Shown in pieces: positions 33,542-42,129 of a stretch of 64,000 nt of DNA (position 1 is its first letter; every line of letters starts with the position of its first letter). A model generated the notes under the pieces. It searched no databases. It was not told the origin of the DNA and saw only the letters and a list, made by a program, of their open reading frames with translations. This DNA comes from Streptomyces poonensis (lineage in GTDB: Bacteria; Actinomycetota; Actinomycetes; Streptomycetales; Streptomycetaceae). The stretch spans positions 204,185 through 268,184 of the forward strand of contig NZ_BMVW01000011.1 in the NCBI RefSeq assembly GCF_014650915.1. The letters run 5' to 3'. The translations under genes were made by a program, and so were the position numbers.

Positions 33542-35115
33542 GCGGCCCTCCCCTCCGCCGGGCCGGCCGGCGCGGTCTCGCGCTGCCGGTACGGCAGCCA
33601 GGGCTGCAGCTCCCGGCCCGCGGGCACCCGTGCCGCCGCCGCGGCATCGGCCGCGTCGATCTCCCCGCGGGCCAGCAGCCGCTCCCGGGTGCCGGCCGGC
33701 AGCGCGGCCAGGACACGGTGCCGTACGGCGTCCAGGTCCAGCCGGCCGTCGTGCACGGCGGGCAGCGGCCGGGCCTTCCCCGGGCGCAGGTTGGCCGGGT
33801 CGACCTGGCTGGAGACGAGGGTCCAGTAGGCGCGGAAGTGCACCGCCGGGTCGGGCAGCGTGCCGCTGAGGAGCCCGTACCGGATCGTCTCCAGCCAGCA
33901 GTCGAGGTAGCGCCGGTCGTGCAGCGCGGACATGTGGCGGGCGCACCACTCGGCGCGCTCGTCGGGGCCGGGCAGCGCCGCCTTGCCGCCGAGCACGCTC
34001 AGCACCCAGCCGCCGATCGCCTCGAAGTACGGGCAGGCGGTGCCGAACGCCTCGGTGTCCACCGGGGTGTTGACCACGGCCAGGGTCGGGTCGTGCCGCC
34101 AGAAGTGGTGCTCGTACAGGTCCTCGCGGCGCAGACCCCCGGGGACCTGGAGGAAGCCGTAGTCCGGCGGCTCGTAGCCGAGGCAGAGCACCACCGCGTC
34201 GTACCGGCCGTCGGTTCCGTCGGCGAGGACCGCCCGCCCGTCGTCGCCGAACCGGGCGAAGGCCGCCACGGGATGCACCCCTCCGCCGTGCACCGCGGGC
34301 ACGATCTTCTCGTTGACGTGCACCGCCCCGTGGAAGCCGGCCTCCGGCAGCAGCCCGGTGGCCCGGTACATGGCCATGTACTCGGGCGTCCACTCGGTCA
34401 GCCAGTCCAGGTACTCGGCGTACGGCACCTCCTCGACGGCGACCCGGCCGGCGTACGAGAACAGGGCGTCGTTGTAGGCGCCACCGATGTCGCGCGGGAG
34501 GAACAGCTGCCTGCGGCGTACGGACCAGTCCACCCGTGCGGCGTGCGGGGCGAGGTCGGCGGCGATGTCGGCGCCGCTCACCCCGCCGCCGACGACGAGG
34601 ACGCGCTGCCCGGCGAACTCCTCCGGCCCGCGGTACTCGGGGGCGGTGAGCACCCGGACCCCGGTCCCGGCGGACGGAAGGCCGCCGTCCGGGAGCCGGG
34701 GCCGCCACAGCTCGCCGTTGGCGACGAGGACGGCGTCGACGTCCTCGGACCCGGTCACGCCACCGGAACGGGCCGTCACCCGCCAGCGCCCGTCCTCCTT
34801 CGCCACCCGGACGACCTCGTGGCCGAACCGCACCGCGTCGAGCAGCCCGAACTCATCGGCGTACGCGTGCAGATACGCCTGCACCTCGTGCTGCTCGGGG
34901 AAGTCGGCGGCGAAGCCGGGCGGGTGGTCGGAGAACGGCATGCTCATGCGCGAGCTCTGCATCCGCACCCCGGCGTACGCGCCGCCGGCCGCGGGGTTCC
35001 AGATGCCGCCGAGGTCTTGGTGCTTCTCGTAACAGACCACGTCGTGGCCGTCGGCGAGGGCCTGCTTGACGCAGGTCAGCCCCGCGGGACCGGCTCCGAT
35101 GACGGCTAAGCGCAT
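33538..35115 (-). CDS. Flavin-containing monooxygenase
   Basis: A 525-residue FAD/NADPH monooxygenase with the FAD loop GAGPAG (7-12) and the NADPH loop GGGVSGADIAADL (about 191-203). An FMO-like linker lies between them and a long C-terminal region follows. Enzymes of this group oxygenate nitrogen or sulfur of small substrates or perform Baeyer-Villiger reactions. ATG 35115. The start is preceded by a 197-bp gap with a stem-loop (35168-35211), the only sizeable gap within the operon. With the PIG-L deacetylase it could convert an amino sugar to an N-oxygenated form (inference). Confidence 0.85.
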   Translation of the reverse strand: MRLAVIGAGPAGLTCVKQALADGHDVVCYEKHQDLGGIWNPAAGGAYAGVRMQSSRMSMPFSDHPPGFAADFPEQHEVQAYLHAYADEFGLLDAVRFGHEVVRVAKEDGRWRVTARSGGVTGSEDVDAVLVANGELWRPRLPDGGLPSAGTGVRVLTAPEYRGPEEFAGQRVLVVGGGVSGADIAADLAPHAARVDWSVRRRQLFLPRDIGGAYNDALFSYAGRVAVEEVPYAEYLDWLTEWTPEYMAMYRATGLLPEAGFHGAVHVNEKIVPAVHGGGVHPVAAFARFGDDGRAVLADGTDGRYDAVVLCLGYEPPDYGFLQVPGGLRREDLYEHHFWRHDPTLAVVNTPVDTEAFGTACPYFEAIGGWVLSVLGGKAALPGPDERAEWCARHMSALHDRRYLDCWLETIRYGLLSGTLPDPAVHFRAYWTLVSSQVDPANLRPGKARPLPAVHDGRLDLDAVRHRVLAALPAGTRERLLARGEIDAADAAAAARVPAGRELQPWLPYRQRETAPAGPAEGRAA

Positions 35116-35167
35116 GTGTGCTCCTGGCCTCGGTGATGGGGGGAAGGGACGTACAGGAAGTGCAGAC

Positions 35168-35211
35168 GTCCACGGACTTCGCGCATGGCGGGCACGGCGA
35201 CGTCCGTGGAC
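35168..35211 (-). promoter_or_regulatory. Inverted repeat between radical SAM and FMO genes
   Basis: GTCCACGGAC (35168-35177) and GTCCGTGGAC (35202-35211) can pair as a 10-bp stem around a 24-nt loop; TGCAGACG flanks it on both sides as a direct repeat (35161-35168, 35213-35220). It may be a partial terminator or an mRNA stabiliser setting the dose of the first gene apart from the other nine. Confidence 0.5.
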
Positions 35212-35312
35212 ATGCAGACGTACGGATCGGCTGACGTCACCACGCGGGGCGCGGCGCACGGGGCCGCGGGCCGCAGGCGCTGAACGTGCTGCCGGCGGCC
35301 GGGCGGCCCACG

Positions 35313-36473
35313 TCAGATGAAGGGGTCGAAGTCCTCGGCCAGATCCGCCGGCCCGGGCCGCGACGGGAGCAGCGTGATCTCCTGGTTGGTGCCGTGCCGG
35401 GCGCACACGAAGCGGCAGTCCTCGCTGGGGTCGATCACCGTGGTGTCGGCGGCCGACCACATCTCGGCGAAGCTCATCCGCTGGATGTCACCGATCCGGC
35501 CCTTGGGGTTGCCCCGGTGGTAGGGGCAGACGAAGACGCCGGTCGGGGTGACGGTGGTGCGCAGCTCGGCGACCGCGCAGGCGCGGTACTCCTTGGGCTG
35601 CACGGGGTCGGTGCCACGGCGTACGGCCTGCCAGTTGGAGGAGTGCAGGACGTGGAAGGAGTCGTCCTCCAGCTCGCGCAGCCGGGCGATCTGCTCCTCG
35701 ACCGCCTCGATGTCCTCGGGACGCTGGTTGACCGTGTAGTGGTCCTCGTCCAGCATCGCCTTGACCTCGAAGTAGTCGCAGCCGATCTCCCGGGCCAGGA
35801 CCCCGGCCCGGTACACCTCGTCGTAGTTGGAGTCGGTGACCCGGCCCTCGTCGTCGAAGCGCTGCATCAGCAGGAACGAGTAGCCGAGCCGGCCCTGCTT
35901 GCGCGAGGCGAGCAGCCGCATGTTCTCGATGACCTGCGGGAAGGCGCTGTGCTTGCCCCGGCTGGGGCGGAAGGCCTGGAAGGTGTCGGCGCTACCGGCG
36001 TCCACCGAGACCCGGACCCAGGACAGCATTCCGGCCAGCTGGTCGATGTGGCGGTGGATCTGGGTGCCGTTGGTGACCAGACCGAGCTGGATGCCGGCCC
36101 CGTGGAGCACCTCGATGATCCGCCCGATGGCCCGATGCAGCAGCGGTTCCCCGCCGCCGATCAGGATCACCGCGCGGACGTCCGAGTCGGCCAGCTCATG
36201 GGCGAGCCGGACGATGCGGTCCTGGCCTATCTGGCCGTGGTGCAGCACCTGGGAGCTGATGCACTCCGGGCAGGCGAGGTCGCACACGGTCGTGGGATCG
36301 AGGTCGACGACGAGCGGCGAGGGCAGCCGCTTGCCCTGGGCGACGTCGAGGACCGAGGGGTACACCGAACGCTGGTAGATCTTGCCCACCAGGTCGAGAT
36401 TGCGCTCCACGAACTGGGTGCCGAGCTGGGTGCCGAGGGTGGTTCCGGACGGTACGGAATTGCGGTCGGGCAT
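35313..36473 (-). CDS. Radical SAM enzyme with C-terminal Cys cluster
   Basis: A 386-residue radical SAM protein. The [4Fe-4S] motif is CDLACPEC with Cys64, Cys68 and Cys71; GGGEPLLH is the SAM-binding GGE motif. The C-terminal third has further cysteines (CAVAEL, CPYHRG, CRFVCARH), suggesting an auxiliary SPASM/Twitch-like cluster. The arrangement recalls radical SAM dehydrogenases and epimerases of aminoglycoside and related sugar pathways. ATG 36473. First gene of the ten-gene operon, transcribed from the CebR-box promoter at 36636-36680. Confidence 0.85.
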   Translation of the reverse strand: MPDRNSVPSGTTLGTQLGTQFVERNLDLVGKIYQRSVYPSVLDVAQGKRLPSPLVVDLDPTTVCDLACPECISSQVLHHGQIGQDRIVRLAHELADSDVRAVILIGGGEPLLHRAIGRIIEVLHGAGIQLGLVTNGTQIHRHIDQLAGMLSWVRVSVDAGSADTFQAFRPSRGKHSAFPQVIENMRLLASRKQGRLGYSFLLMQRFDDEGRVTDSNYDEVYRAGVLAREIGCDYFEVKAMLDEDHYTVNQRPEDIEAVEEQIARLRELEDDSFHVLHSSNWQAVRRGTDPVQPKEYRACAVAELRTTVTPTGVFVCPYHRGNPKGRIGDIQRMSFAEMWSAADTTVIDPSEDCRFVCARHGTNQEITLLPSRPGPADLAEDFDPFI

Positions 36474-36635
36474 GCGTGCTGTCACTTTCCGGTTCGGCGG
36501 ACGAAGAACGAACGGCGCAAGTGCAGTCGTGGGAGGGCGGGGGGAGTGGGGAGAGGAAGGCGGTGACGAGACGGCCGGCAGGCCTGACCGACAGCTCTGG
36601 CTGACAGACCTGGACGGCACCGGTGCGACGGTGCC

Positions 36636-36680
36636 TGGGAGCGCTCCCAAGAAGGTGGCCGAATCGATGGTGCCTGTCAA
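36636..36680 (-). promoter_or_regulatory. CebR-box promoter of the ten-gene sugar operon
   Basis: On the minus strand TTGACA (36680-36675) is followed 25 bp later by the perfect 14-bp palindrome TGGGAGCGCTCCCA (36636-36649), the consensus operator of CebR, the Streptomyces LacI-family repressor released by cello-oligosaccharides. The spacing places the operator at about the transcription start. The first gene begins 163 bp downstream. Confidence 0.8.
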
Positions 36681-36735
36681 CCGGCCTGCGCGAACTGGTT
36701 GTCGAGCACAGCCGGTTGGCTGGATCCGGTCGCCC

Positions 36736-36780
36736 TTGACAACGACGGCGCCGCCGGGAAAGCCTGTGGGAGCGCTCCCA
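36736..36780 (+). promoter_or_regulatory. CebR-box promoter of the GH1 beta-glucosidase gene
   Basis: TTGACA at 36736-36741 and the same perfect palindrome TGGGAGCGCTCCCA at 36767-36780, again exactly 25 bp apart: the mirror image of the promoter facing left. Binding would cover the transcription start. The GH1 start codon is 90 bp downstream. Confidence 0.8.
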
Positions 36781-36870
36781 TGCCGCGCTGTCATGCCGCT
36801 CCATGGAAGGCTCCCGCAGACGGGCGGGACCGAGGGCGCACTCAGTCACCTCACCAGGAGGGCCGAACGG

Positions 36871-38271
36871 ATGACCGCTGCGAGCACCGAACCCGTGCCG
36901 AGCGCCCCCGTGCCGAGCGAGGCCGTGGACGGGCTGCCCGTCGACTTCGTCTGGGGCGCGGCCACGTCCGCGTACCAGATCGAGGGGGCCGCCGCCGAGG
37001 ACGGGCGTACGGCGTCCATCTGGGACACCTTCAGCCACACCCCGGGCGCGGTGGCCGACGGCGACCACGGTGACGTGGCCTGCGACCACTACCACCGGAT
37101 GCCCGAGGACGTCGGCCTGCTCGCCGATCTCGGGCTGGACGCCTACCGCTTCTCCCTCTCCTGGCCGCGCATCCAGCCGGGCGGCAAGGGCCCGGCGAAC
37201 GCGCGCGGCCTCGCCTTCTACGACCGTCTGGTCGACGAGCTGCTGGCCAAGGGCATCACCCCCTGGGCCACGCTCTACCACTGGGACCTGCCCCAGGAAC
37301 TGGAGGACGCGGGCGGCTGGCCGGCCCGCGACACGGCGTACCGTTTCGCCGAGTACGCCGGGATCGCGGCCGCCGCCCTGGGCGACCGCGTGACGAACTG
37401 GATCACCCTCAACGAGCCGTACTGCTCGGCGCAGCTCGGCTACTACAACGGCATCCACGCCCCCGGCCGCAAGCACTTCCCGGACTTCACGAAGGCGGCC
37501 CACCACCTGCTGCTCGGCCACGGCCTGGCGGTCCAGGAGGTGCGGGCGCAGGCACCGCGGCCGCCGCGGGTCGGGATCACGTTCAACCCCACCGTCGCGC
37601 ATCCCGCCTCGGACGCGCCCGAGGACGTCGAGGCCGCCCGCCGGGCCGACGCGCTGGGCACCCGGCTCTACCTCGACCCCGTGGTGCACGGCCGCTACCC
37701 GGAGGACCTGCTCGCCGACCTCGAGCCGTACTCCGCCACGCCGCCGGTCCAGGACGGCGACCTGGAGGCCATCGCGCAGCCGCTGGACTTCCTCGGCGTG
37801 AACTACTACTTCCGCAACGTCGTACGGCCTTCCGCCGAGCCGCACGGCTACGAGTCCGTCCCGCAGACCGACCGCCCCTCGACCGCGATGCCCTGGGAGA
37901 TCTACCCGGAGGGGCTGACGGACCTGCTCACCCGTATCACCCGGGAGTACGGCGCTCTGCCGCTGTACATCACGGAGAACGGCGCCGCCTTCGACGACGA
38001 GAAGTCCGCCGTGGACGAGTCGGGGCGCGTCCAGGACACGGACCGCATCGCCTACCTCGCCGACCACCTCGCGGCCGTCGGCCGGGCCCGCGCGGCGGGC
38101 GCGGACGTCCGCGGCTACTTCTGCTGGTCGCTGATGGACAACTTCGAGTGGGCGTACGGCTATGCCAAGCGCTTCGGCCTCGTGCACGTGGACTACGCCA
38201 CGCAGCGGCGTACCCCGAAGGCCAGCGCCCTGTGGCTGCGGGACGCGGCCAGGGCGGCACGGACCCGCTGA
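36871..38271 (+). CDS. Glycoside hydrolase family 1 beta-glucosidase
   Basis: A 466-residue GH1 barrel. It shows FVWGAATSAYQIEGAAAEDG near the start, acid/base Glu in TLNEPYC (about 181), YHWDLPQ, and nucleophile Glu in YITENGAAF (about 369). No signal peptide, so it hydrolyses imported cellobiose or aryl-glucosides in the cytoplasm. ATG 36871 has AGGAGGG nine bases upstream. The CebR box makes it equivalent in control to the bglC genes known next to cebREFG, although no cellobiose ABC transporter or cebR gene lies in this window. Confidence 0.92.
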   Translation: MTAASTEPVPSAPVPSEAVDGLPVDFVWGAATSAYQIEGAAAEDGRTASIWDTFSHTPGAVADGDHGDVACDHYHRMPEDVGLLADLGLDAYRFSLSWPRIQPGGKGPANARGLAFYDRLVDELLAKGITPWATLYHWDLPQELEDAGGWPARDTAYRFAEYAGIAAAALGDRVTNWITLNEPYCSAQLGYYNGIHAPGRKHFPDFTKAAHHLLLGHGLAVQEVRAQAPRPPRVGITFNPTVAHPASDAPEDVEAARRADALGTRLYLDPVVHGRYPEDLLADLEPYSATPPVQDGDLEAIAQPLDFLGVNYYFRNVVRPSAEPHGYESVPQTDRPSTAMPWEIYPEGLTDLLTRITREYGALPLYITENGAAFDDEKSAVDESGRVQDTDRIAYLADHLAAVGRARAAGADVRGYFCWSLMDNFEWAYGYAKRFGLVHVDYATQRRTPKASALWLRDAARAARTR

Positions 38272-38350
38272 CGGGGGAACGGTGAGCCCGAGGAAAGCAG
38301 CCTCCCCGCTGTCCTCGGACGGGGTGGTTCCGGACACTGGGGAAGCGTCC

Positions 38351-38402
38351 GGAACCGCCCCGCACTCGCCGTACCCGGAACCGCCCCGCACGCGCCGTAC
38401 CC
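38351..38402 (+). repeat. Tandem 26-bp duplication
   Basis: Two head-to-tail copies (38351-38376 and 38377-38402) beginning GGAACCGCCCCGCAC and ending GCCGTACCC, differing at one base. Non-coding, between the GH1 gene and the initiator tRNA. Confidence 0.85.
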
Positions 38403-38426
38403 GGCGATGCGGGGTGGGGGAAAACA

Positions 38427-38463
38427 CCTGGGGCCGGAATCCTCATCGGATTCCGGCCCCAGG
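38427..38463 (-). terminator. Terminator of the initiator tRNA gene
   Basis: 16-bp perfect arms (38427-38442, starting CCTGGGGCCGG, and 38448-38463) with a TCATC loop, eight bases past the tRNA 3' end. On the minus strand the stem is followed by TGTTTTCC. It can also stop transcription arriving from the GH1 gene. Confidence 0.85.
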
Positions 38464-38470
38464 CCTTCAG

Positions 38471-38544
38471 TAGCGGGGACAGGATTTGAACCTGCGACCT
38501 CTGGGTTATGAGCCCAGCGAGCTACCGAGCTGCTCCACCCCGCG
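38471..38544 (-). tRNA. Initiator tRNA-fMet (CAU)
   Basis: A 74-nt minus-strand cloverleaf, acceptor beginning CGCGGGG with position 1 unpaired, anticodon loop CTCATAA flanked by three G-C pairs, and T-arm with GGTTCAAATCC. The unpaired first base and the GGG/CCC anticodon stem are initiator hallmarks, distinguishing it from elongator Met. Confidence 0.93.
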
Positions 38545-39356
38545 TCGGTGATTCCAGTGTACGCCATGCGCGGGACGGCGCGCACAGGGGTTTCGCCGGG
38601 CCCTGTACGTTCCGGGCAGCGGCGGTCGGCATGACCTGGGCCACCGACCGCTTGCCGATCGTTCTGCCCCCGCTGCCGAGCTCCCGACGGTGTCAGCGCA
38701 GCTTGGCAGACAGGAAGCGCAGGGCGGGGCTGGACACGTCGACGCGGACGGGCAGACAAGCACGCGAGGCCTCTGGTGGAGATTATTTCTCCTTGGCCGA
38801 AAACCCATCCACCAGGGGCTTCACCACGTTGTCAGCCCAACTGGCGCATCGGCCAGTCAGATGGGAAAAGGCTCCCTGGCTTGAGTCGTAGTTGTAGTCG
38901 CTGATCGGCCCACCAGACCCCGAATTCTGCCTCGGTTCCTTGGTCTGGCCAGCGTTCTGCGACCGCCGGCAGGAGCAGAGCATCGACGGACCCTCCGACC
39001 CACGGGATGATCGTGGTTGATTGCCGTGGTTGCTGACGTGGTTCGCGTACTCGTGGCGGGCCTTGCGCTGTGCCAGGATCGCTGCGGCCTTGTCGAGCGG
39101 CCGGCAACGGTCGAGGAACTGGCGGTGTACCGCCGGAATGGCACTGACGCGCGGGATGTAGCCCTGGCCGCGTCGTAGGGGCACGCCCTGGTCGAGCGCG
39201 GCGCGCTCGGCGGGCCCAGTTGGTCTTTGGAAGAGTCACCGCCGTACGGACAGGTTCCCCACGGTGGCGTTTATGGTCAGCCGCCCTGGGTAACGGGCCA
39301 CGGTCTCCCGCCCGCAGCCCGTACCGCAGCTTCTTGCCTCCGCCGGGGGACGTTCG
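38545..39356. other. Ambiguous 0.8-kb stretch next to tRNA-fMet
   Basis: Lower in G+C than its surroundings. Overlapping minus-strand frames are open here (for example 38783-39184 and 38832-39239). One contains a protein-like segment (ALLLPAVAERWPDQGTEAEF) that ends without a convincing start or partner. I see no recognisable domain, ribosome site or codon bias. The best guess is the remains of a gene delivered at the tRNA. Confidence 0.4.
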
Positions 39357-40286
39357 TCACACTTCCGCCTTCGATTTCGCTGTGCGTCGAGGTCCGGTGA
39401 CGTCGATGAGGGCGCTTGCGGCTGCGGCGGTGGCGGGGCTGGGAGGGATGTCGGCCGGGCTGGTGAGGCTGACTCGTCGGGGGGCGTGCCGGCGGAGCCC
39501 GATGGTGGTGACCTGAGGGTCGCGGGCGGCTTCGAGGGCGAGGGTGGGGAGCAGAGCGATGCCGAGCCCGGTGGAGACGAGGGTTTGGGTGACGACGTAG
39601 TCGTCGGTGCTGTGGCGGATGTCGGGCAGGAAACCCTGGCTGGCGGCTGCGGTCGTGAGGTGCGTGCGGCAGCGTGGGCAACCGGCGATCCAGCGCTGGT
39701 CGGCTGCGTCGGCGAGGTCGGTGTCGGTCCGGTCCGCGAGTGGGTGTCCGGAGGGCAGTACCAGCAGCATCGGGTCGTCGAACAGCGGAGTCCGTGCCGG
39801 TTCCGCGGGGGTGTCGGGGACGTTGTCGTAGTCGAAGGTGACAGCGAGATCGGCGTCTCCGGCGGCGAGGAGCCGGCGGGCTTCGCCTGGCTCGGCCTCG
39901 GTGAGCCGGACGTCCAGGCCGGGTGCGCGTTCCTGCAGGAGGGCGATGGCGGCGGGGACGAAGGTTGCGCACGCGGAGGGGAACGCGGCGAGGCGGACCT
40001 GTCCGGCGCGCAGGTCGGTCAACGCGCTGAGGTCCGCGCGGGCCGCGCGCAATCGGGCAGTGATGGCGTCGGCGTGCGTCGCGAGGGATTGCCCGGCCTC
40101 GGTGAGGGTGACACCGCGGGAGTTGCGGATGACCAGCGTGCAGCCCGTGTCGCGTTCGAGTCGCTTGACGTGCTGGGCGACGGCCGGCTGCGTCCAGCCC
40201 AGCGCTTGTGCGGCGGCGGCCAACGACCCGGAGCGCGCGACTTCGGCGAAGACCAGCATCCGGCGCGGGTCGAGCAGATCACGCAC
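39357..40286 (-). CDS. LysR-type transcriptional regulator
   Basis: A 309-residue LysR regulator: the helix-turn-helix LVFAEVARSGSLAAAAQALG followed by WTQPAVAQHVKRLERDTG lies at about 9-46, and a periplasmic-binding-like effector domain occupies 90-300. The GTG at 40286 has AGGA five bases upstream and gives MRDLLDPRRM, the expected start; longer frames reach 40427 but run into the divergent gene. It is transcribed away from the class V aminotransferase gene, the usual arrangement for a LysR protein and its target. Confidence 0.88.
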   Translation of the reverse strand: MRDLLDPRRMLVFAEVARSGSLAAAAQALGWTQPAVAQHVKRLERDTGCTLVIRNSRGVTLTEAGQSLATHADAITARLRAARADLSALTDLRAGQVRLAAFPSACATFVPAAIALLQERAPGLDVRLTEAEPGEARRLLAAGDADLAVTFDYDNVPDTPAEPARTPLFDDPMLLVLPSGHPLADRTDTDLADAADQRWIAGCPRCRTHLTTAAASQGFLPDIRHSTDDYVVTQTLVSTGLGIALLPTLALEAARDPQVTTIGLRRHAPRRVSLTSPADIPPSPATAAAASALIDVTGPRRTAKSKAEV

Positions 40287-40416
40287 GCTGTCCTGTGATT
40301 TCCGTTCATTGTCCACACCCGTGACCCAAGCACAGCTTGGGTCTGCTCGCGTCAAGGTCGCACTTCCGCACAGTCCGGCGGTGGCCCAGGCTGGGGAAAT
40401 GTCGGAGAACGCAACC

Positions 40417-41499
40417 ATGGAAAACACGCAGGCATCTGAAGGGCGGTCTTCTCTCGCCCTGGCCCAGGCGGAGTTCGACCCCGAGGCCGTCTACCTCAAC
40501 ACGGCCTCCCTGGGGCTGCCCCCGCGCAGCTCCCTGCAGGCGTTGCAGCGGGCTCTGGAGCAGTGGCGCGCAGGGAATGCGAGCCCGCCGGACTACGACG
40601 CCCCGCTCGAAGCTGCCCGCTCCTCCTACGCAGAGTTGGTCGGCGTGGACGCGTCCCGGGTAGCGGTGGGCAGTCAGGTCAGCGTTTTCGCCGGACTGAT
40701 CGCAGCAGCCCTGCCCGCGGGCAGCGAGGTCCTCACCGTGACCGGGGAATTCACCAGCATGGTGTTCCCGTTCCTGGCGCAGGCTAGCCGCGGTGTAGTG
40801 GTCAGGGAGGTGCCCCTGGAACACCTGGCTGAGTCGGTGTCGTCACGGACCGCACTGGTGGCCGTCTCGGCGGTGCAGTCCGCGGACGGGCGCTTGGCCG
40901 ACCTCGACGCTCTCACCGAGGCGTGCGCCGTGACGGGCACTCGGGTTCTGCTGGATACCACCCAGGCAGTTGGCTGGCTGCCCGTGGACGCAGGCCGCTT
41001 CGCCTACACCACTGGTGGTGGCTACAAGTGGCTGCTGGCGCCGCGGGGTACCTGTTTCTTCACGGTGCAGTCCGATCTCGCCGACGAGCTCATTCCGCAT
41101 ACGGCGGGCTGGTACGCCGGCGGTGAGCGGTGGGACAGCCTCTACGGCGGCCCGCTGCGGCTGGCCGGCGACGCCCGCCGCTTCGATGTGTCCCCGGCCT
41201 GGCACTCCTGGGTCGCCCAGGCACCGGCCTTGGATCTGCTCACCGCGATCGGCCCCGCCGTCCTGCACGCCCACGCGCTCGGCCTGGCCAACCGGTTCCG
41301 TGCGGCCGTCGGTCTCCCACCCGGGGACTCCGCGATCGTCAGCATGGCCGCCGACCCGGGCACAGCCCATCGGCTGGAGCGGGCGGGCGTCATCGGCAGC
41401 ATCCGTGCCGGCCGGCTCCGCCTGGCGTTCCACGTCAACAACACCACGTACGACGCCGACCGCGCCGCGGACGCGGTGGCCGGCCATGTTCAGGACTGA
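40417..41499 (+). CDS. Class V aminotransferase (cysteine desulfurase-like fold)
   Basis: A 360-residue PLP enzyme: YLNTASLGLPPRS opening, VGSQVSVFAGLIAAALPAGS cofactor loop, LLDTTQAVGWLPVD with the cofactor Asp, and the PLP Lys in TTGGGYKWLLAPRG. It lacks the desulfurase catalytic Cys loop that I would expect, so it is more likely an aminotransferase or lyase of the class V group. ATG 40417 is preferred over ATG 40399 because GGAGAA lies eight bases upstream. It is divergent from LysR and followed by the broken LysE exporter gene. Confidence 0.82.
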   Translation: MENTQASEGRSSLALAQAEFDPEAVYLNTASLGLPPRSSLQALQRALEQWRAGNASPPDYDAPLEAARSSYAELVGVDASRVAVGSQVSVFAGLIAAALPAGSEVLTVTGEFTSMVFPFLAQASRGVVVREVPLEHLAESVSSRTALVAVSAVQSADGRLADLDALTEACAVTGTRVLLDTTQAVGWLPVDAGRFAYTTGGGYKWLLAPRGTCFFTVQSDLADELIPHTAGWYAGGERWDSLYGGPLRLAGDARRFDVSPAWHSWVAQAPALDLLTAIGPAVLHAHALGLANRFRAAVGLPPGDSAIVSMAADPGTAHRLERAGVIGSIRAGRLRLAFHVNNTTYDADRAADAVAGHVQD

Positions 41500-41505
41500 T
41501 CCACG

Positions 41506-42103
41506 ATGACCAACGGTGCATTCGCCGCGCCTGTGCTGTTCGCGGTGGTGGCGACTAACCCCAGGCGGCGCCACGACACTGGTGATGGCGTCCGGGGCGC
41601 GATTCGGCTTCCGCCGCTCCGTGCCGCTCATCGCCGGCATCGCCATCGGCCTCGCGACGCTGGCGGCCGCCGCTGCCGCCGGACTAGCAGGCCTCCTCCT
41701 TGCGATACCGTCGCTGCAATTGATCGTGACGTTGACCGGATCGGCCTATCTGGCGTTCCTGGCCTGGAAGATCAGCAGGAGCGGACCGCCGAGTTCGCCA
41801 ACGAACGTGCATGCGCCGACGAGCCTCATCGGCGGCATGGCCCTGCTCTGGCTGAATCCCAAAGGCTGGACCATGACCCTCGGCGCGGCGGCATCCTTCG
41901 CCGCCGTGGCAGGAGGACCGTTCCGCCTCGCGGTGTTTCTCGGAACGGTGTTCGCTCTCGCGGCCACCGTATCGCTGATCCTGTGGTGCACCGCCGGGCT
42001 GCTGCTCGCCCGAACACTGCGGACCAACCGGCACTGGCGGGTGCTGAACACCGTGCTGGCTCTCCTGCTGATCGCCTCGATCATCCCGATGTGGACGGGA
42101 TAG
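41506..42103 (+). pseudogene. LysE/RhtB family amino acid exporter, frameshifted
   Basis: ATG 41506 starts MTNGAFAAPVLFAVVAT, a normal first helix, but the frame is wrong after about 41555. The next frame continues as TPGGATTLVMASGARFGFRR and four or five further hydrophobic helices to MWTG, stop at 42101-42103. The shift fits a single inserted base. The joined sequence would be about 198 residues, a normal LysE/RhtB length. It could also be a sequencing error. It would export an amino acid linked to the adjacent aminotransferase and LysR gene. Confidence 0.75.
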
Positions 42104-42129
42104 CGAACTGGCCAGGCTGGCCCGAGAAC

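Noticed and set aside
24015..36473. Ten-gene operon considered as a tunicamycin or aminoglycoside cluster
   Set aside because: It shares single families (radical SAM, PIG-L, GT, SDR) but lacks the hallmark genes (tunicamycin acyl transfer and phosphatase genes; 2-deoxystreptamine synthase and aminotransferases).
38783..39184. Minus-strand ORF near tRNA-fMet considered as an integrase or transposase remnant
   Set aside because: No catalytic motif or recombinase signature is visible, so I did not assign a function.
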